Assembly (NCBI GenBank): GCA_017465745.1
Contig: JAFTVM010000040.1
Coordinates: 1 to 61,561, forward strand
DNA from: Oscillospiraceae bacterium
GTDB lineage: Bacteria > Bacillota > Clostridia > Oscillospirales > Oscillospiraceae
Direction of reading: 5' to 3'
DNA: 61,561 nt
Below are positions 59,501-61,561 of this stretch, piece by piece (position 1 is the first letter of the stretch; each line of letters begins with the position of its first letter). Position numbers and translations under genes: made by a program. Under the pieces are notes generated by a model. The model was not told the origin of the DNA and did no database searches. It saw only the letters and a program-made list of their open reading frames with translations.

Positions 59501-60747
59501 GCAGAATATTTTACGTCAATGGCACCACGCAGATAGCGGGGCGTATCAAAGGTTTCGTACATGAATTGGCGAATATAGTCCGGATGAATCCAGGTAGCAC
59601 CCAACCGCACTTCAATTTCCGAAGCATCCAGGTCTTTGGGCTGGGCAGCTTTCAGGGCTTCCACATTGACTGCAAAAGCCGGGGCACGGTCTGCGGCCCT
59701 CTGCGCTGCCCGTAACTTCTGTCGGACATTACCAGACAGATATTCGTCGGCGGTCTGCCAACCGGAAAGCGGGTCATTACCAAAGGCAGGATCTTTGAAG
59801 ATAACGCCCGTCAACTCAGCAGCAATTTCCTCTGTGGTCTTGCCGGTCAGCTGGGACATATACTCCATATCCACGCAGGCTTTTTCAGCGATGGATACAG
59901 CAAGTGCTTCGCTGGCAGTATCGACGCGGGATACGGCTCTATGCTGCTTGATGGTTCGCTTGGTGAACATATCTGCCTTGCGCTCCAGCTTGCCGTCCTC
60001 GTCCAACACTTCCAGAGAACACAGCAGATAGTAGGAGGAATCGTCGGAAAATGCCAGACGGTTGCCACGGTCATTGATAAGACCAAACTTGGCAGAAAAA
60101 GCATCGTACAGATCGTTCAGTCGCTGCTGTTCCTGACGGATTTCCAGAGGATCAGACTCCCACATCTGAAGGTCGATCAGATGGTGAACACAGTCCCGCA
60201 GTTCCACCATGCCCTTTACACGCTCCATAGCGGTAGCGTTCAGATCAGGCTTGACCATACGGCTGTTTTCCCGGTAGTACACCTCACCATCCACAACGGT
60301 ATAAGAGTAATTCTTCACATTGGGGTCGGCGGGGATGGATGTGTCGATAGCTTCGCCATCGCCCAGGTCAGGCAGCTCCGCTTCCTGATAGGTGCCACGG
60401 ATATACTTCACTGCATCATGCAGCTGGTCGGACAGCTCCAATGCTTCGATTGGCTCCACCGTGTAGTCCATGCCGTGTGCGGTACTTTCCTCCGTGCTGT
60501 TGCCCAGCACCATTTCCGGATGCTCCAGGAAATAGTTGTTGATGGCATAGCCCTGTTCATTACGTCCGGTATGCACCCATTCCGGTTCCTCCACAGATGG
60601 ATGGTCACGCTTCTGGAGGAAGATAATATCGGAAACAACTTCCGTACCGGCATTGGCCTTAAACGCATTGTTGGGCAGTCGGATGGCACCCAGCAGATCC
60701 GCCCGCTGTGCCAGATATTTTCGGACTTCCGGGTTCCTGGAATCCAT
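56515..60747 (-). CDS. SNF2-type helicase of the element, missing the N-terminal methylase part
   Basis: A 1,410-residue protein. The start, MDSRNPEVRKYLAQRADLLG and on to LPNNAFKANAGTEVVSDIIFLQ, corresponds to the middle of an N6-adenine methylase domain. The upstream half with SAM-binding and NPPY motifs is absent. The helicase part has Walker A HEVGAGKTFE (about 562-571), DEAHDYKN (about 723-730) and the motif VI-like GRIERQGNQ (about 1090). Full-length homologues on ICEs are usually methylase-helicase fusions of over 2,000 residues. An in-frame stop precedes the ATG and AAAGGAG stands 9 bases upstream, so it is translated as a separate frame. Confidence 0.85.
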   Translation of the reverse strand: MDSRNPEVRKYLAQRADLLGAIRLPNNAFKANAGTEVVSDIIFLQKRDHPSVEEPEWVHTGRNEQGYAINNYFLEHPEMVLGNSTEESTAHGMDYTVEPIEALELSDQLHDAVKYIRGTYQEAELPDLGDGEAIDTSIPADPNVKNYSYTVVDGEVYYRENSRMVKPDLNATAMERVKGMVELRDCVHHLIDLQMWESDPLEIRQEQQRLNDLYDAFSAKFGLINDRGNRLAFSDDSSYYLLCSLEVLDEDGKLERKADMFTKRTIKQHRAVSRVDTASEALAVSIAEKACVDMEYMSQLTGKTTEEIAAELTGVIFKDPAFGNDPLSGWQTADEYLSGNVRQKLRAAQRAADRAPAFAVNVEALKAAQPKDLDASEIEVRLGATWIHPDYIRQFMYETFDTPRYLRGAIDVKYSAFTAEWQITGKTKIPYNNIAAHTTYGTDRANAYRILEDSLNLRDVRIYDTVEDADGKERRVLNAKETTLAAQKQQAIRDAFKDWIWRDPERRQALVRQYNEEMNSTRPREYDGSHIVFSGMNPEITLREHQKNAIAHVLYGGNTLLAHEVGAGKTFEMVAAAMESKRLGLCSKSIFVVPNHLTEQWASEFLRLYPSANILVTTKKDFETHNRKKFCARIATGDYDAVIIGHSQFERIPISKERQERLLQEQIWEITEGISEVEASGGERFTVKQLERTKRSLEARLEKLQADHRKDDVITFEQLGVDRMFVDEAHDYKNMFLYTKMRNVAGLSTTDAQKSSDMFAKCRYLDEVTGSRGVVFATGTPVSNSMTELYTMQRYLQYERLQQMGMTHFDCWASRFGETVTALELAPEGTGYRARTRFSKFFNLPELMNLFKEVADIKTADHLNLPTPEVEYHTVVAKPTEHQQDMVAALSERAAEVHAGNVDPSVDNMLKITSDGRKLGLDQRIINPMLPDQEGTKVNQCVSNIMQVWRDGEAEKLTQLVFCDISTPKLAPSRKVAKGASGNLDNPELHAIEAMVPLPDPEPAFTVYDDIRSKLIAQGVPPEQIAFIHEANTEVRKKELFAKVRTGQVRVLLGSTSKMGAGTNVQDRLVAIHDLDCPWRPGDLQQRKGRIERQGNQNELVHVYRYVTEGTFDAYLWQTVENKQKFISQIMTSKSPVRSCDDVDETALSFAEIKALCAGDPRIKERMDLDVEVARLKLMKADHQSKQFRLEDNLLTYFPEQIEKNKGFIRGLETDMQTLAAHPHPEEGFAGMEVRGDMLTDKENAGAALLDACKEVKGKEPVQIGSYRGFDMYVAFDAFHQEYELSLRGEMTHKVTLGADPRGNLIRIDNALGQMQARLDAVHAQLDNLYQQQTAAKAEVGKPFPFEEELRTKTARLVQLDMELNMDGRKQPSAHREIAKSVRPSILESLRKPVPQRSAEKKQKHHEEVL

Positions 60748-60793
60748 GGGTTATCACTCCTTTCCTCAGATTTGCAGGGGTGGCAGTACCGCA

Positions 60794-60832
60794 CTAAGGC
60801 GGAACCACCAGTCGATGCAGCAGTTTTTTCAT
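60794..60832 (-). CDS. possible 12-residue leader peptide
   Basis: ATG at 60832 reads MKKLLHRLVVPP and stops at 60794. A very good ribosome binding site (AAAGGAGG) lies 6 bases before it, better than chance would give. It ends 46 bases before the helicase start. It may be a leader peptide or the start of a gene lost by deletion. Confidence 0.35.
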   Translation of the reverse strand: MKKLLHRLVVPP

Positions 60833-60877
60833 AGGCCCCTCCTTTCTCCCGGCAATCCGGGCAGTAAAATAGGCGGC

Positions 60878-61561
60878 TTATGGATTGCCGCCGTACATAT
60901 CGTGATTTACAAGAGCCGAATAGTAGTTGCTGATGGTAGTGGGTGCGTTGTACAACACCGTGAGCAAGTACTGCTTGATGTTCCGGATTTTTGTGGTGTT
61001 CTCCTTCATGCAGTCCATAGCGAACTGAATGTGTTCCGATTGCAGTTTCAGGAAACGGGATCGAACAACCTCATGGGGGAAGTCGCTGCCAGCGATCCGG
61101 GTGGATTTCCGCTTGGCACAGACTATCTCCACAATCAGTTCCGCAATTTCATCCAGGGTATCCCCGTCAAAGGGAAACCGTTCTTTCAGTAGATCGTACT
61201 CGATATTTTCGTATATCAAATCCCGATAATCATAAATACTTTGCATCTCATCCGGTTCCTTTCGCTTCGGTTCCGGTGGCACAGCCGCCGCATCTTCCCG
61301 GAAGGGAATGGAATCGGTACTTGATCTATCTGTTTTTGATTTTTGGGTATTTGATTTCTTAGTATTTAATTGCGTTGGATTTTCCGCTGACGGTTTTCCC
61401 GTTGGCGGATTATCCGTCGTCGGGTTTTCCGACAACGGTTTTTCCAACGACGGATCAGCACCGGTATCCGGTTTTGAAACAGGCACCTCGTAGATGATGT
61501 ACTCGTTTTTGCTGAACTTGCCGCTGGCATCGGTGGTCTGGCGGCGAACTACATAGCCCTG
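60878..61561 (-). CDS. replication initiator protein A (RepA, DUF6017-type C-terminus), partial
   Basis: The C-terminal 227 residues; the N-terminus is beyond the window. At the edge the frame reads QGYVVRRQTTDASGKF and onward to YIIYE, the end of the RepA N-terminal winged-helix domain. A Pro/Asn/Thr/Ser-rich linker with repeats such as SENPTTDNPPTGKPSAENP follows. A helical C-terminal domain, from YDYRDLIYENIEYDLL to TTISNYYSALVNHDM, is typical of DUF6017. It probably starts replication of the excised circular element. Confidence 0.85.
   Translation of the reverse strand, partial: QGYVVRRQTTDASGKFSKNEYIIYEVPVSKPDTGADPSLEKPLSENPTTDNPPTGKPSAENPTQLNTKKSNTQKSKTDRSSTDSIPFREDAAAVPPEPKRKEPDEMQSIYDYRDLIYENIEYDLLKERFPFDGDTLDEIAELIVEIVCAKRKSTRIAGSDFPHEVVRSRFLKLQSEHIQFAMDCMKENTTKIRNIKQYLLTVLYNAPTTISNYYSALVNHDMYGGNP

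Larger units (their letters stand above)
29043..61561. mobile_element. integrated conjugative/mobilizable element (serine recombinase type), left part
   Basis: From the junction in the SASP gene to the window edge the genes are those of a Clostridia ICE: large serine recombinase, TnpW, sigma-like factor, SLOG protein, XRE regulator, MOBP relaxase, AbiE, CD1845-type, MobC-like, DUF3849, helicase and RepA. A surface-structure cargo (32.5-47.1 kb) and a two-component system lie in between. Base composition is less GC-rich than in the chromosomal part. No VirB4, VirD4 or other transfer-channel gene is seen before the edge, so self-transfer cannot be judged. Confidence 0.85.

Noticed and set aside
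1-61561. tRNA or rRNA genes
   Set aside because: No cloverleaf-type sequence or conserved rRNA stretch was noticed on either strand; a dedicated scan was not possible here.

Overview
The window looks like chromosome from a spore-forming, anaerobic gut-type Clostridia, most likely Oscillospirales (Oscillospiraceae/Ruminococcaceae). Three things suggest this. It carries spoIVB and the start of an alpha/beta-type small acid-soluble spore protein gene. It has strong Firmicutes ribosome binding sites throughout. Its chromosomal genes are rich in GC at the third codon position. The species cannot be fixed from the sequence alone.

Positions 1-28958 are ordinary chromosome. A sporulation peptidase (spoIVB) is followed by a small operon (DUF4298, MazG-like, RidA, a small protein) and a TPR protein. 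Next come a TrpR-family regulator with hisZ-hisG-hisD, thioredoxin, a DtxR-type regulator, an S24/S26 peptidase, a COG2509 flavoprotein and a DUF1624 membrane protein. Then there are three sugar blocks on the minus strand. The ribose operon rbsR-rbsD-rbsA-rbsC-rbsB-rbsK has an rbsB that encodes three tandem binding domains in one lipoprotein. galK-galT follows. The maltodextrin-type block is a binding protein, two permeases, a LacI regulator and malQ. Several of these units have readable promoters and operators. A small palindromic inverted-repeat element occurs three times between genes in the first 7.3 kb.

At about 29.04 kb the spore protein gene is cut after about 30 codons by an integrated element that runs past the right edge. 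Its left end carries a large serine recombinase and tnpW. Behind them lie a structured noncoding stretch and a sigma-like gene whose ribosome binding site is folded into a hairpin. The right part holds a SLOG protein, an XRE regulator, a MOBP relaxase, an AbiE toxin-antitoxin pair, a CD1845-type membrane protein, a MobC-like protein, a DUF3849 protein, a 5'-truncated methylase/helicase and the C-terminal part of RepA.

The main cargo (about 32.5-51.2 kb) is a surface-structure locus that I do not recognise as a described system. It encodes a 2,881-residue secreted protein (Cys/His-rich head, six GLUG-type modules), two membrane-anchored accessory proteins and three paralogous secreted small proteins. 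It also encodes one cell-wall-anchored protein with an IPETG motif. The fold signature of the three small proteins recurs near the C-terminus of the giant protein, which suggests a co-assembling fibre. A GAF-BTAD regulator and a GHKL kinase with a LytTR response regulator flank it. No sortase or dedicated signal peptidase for the locus lies inside the window.
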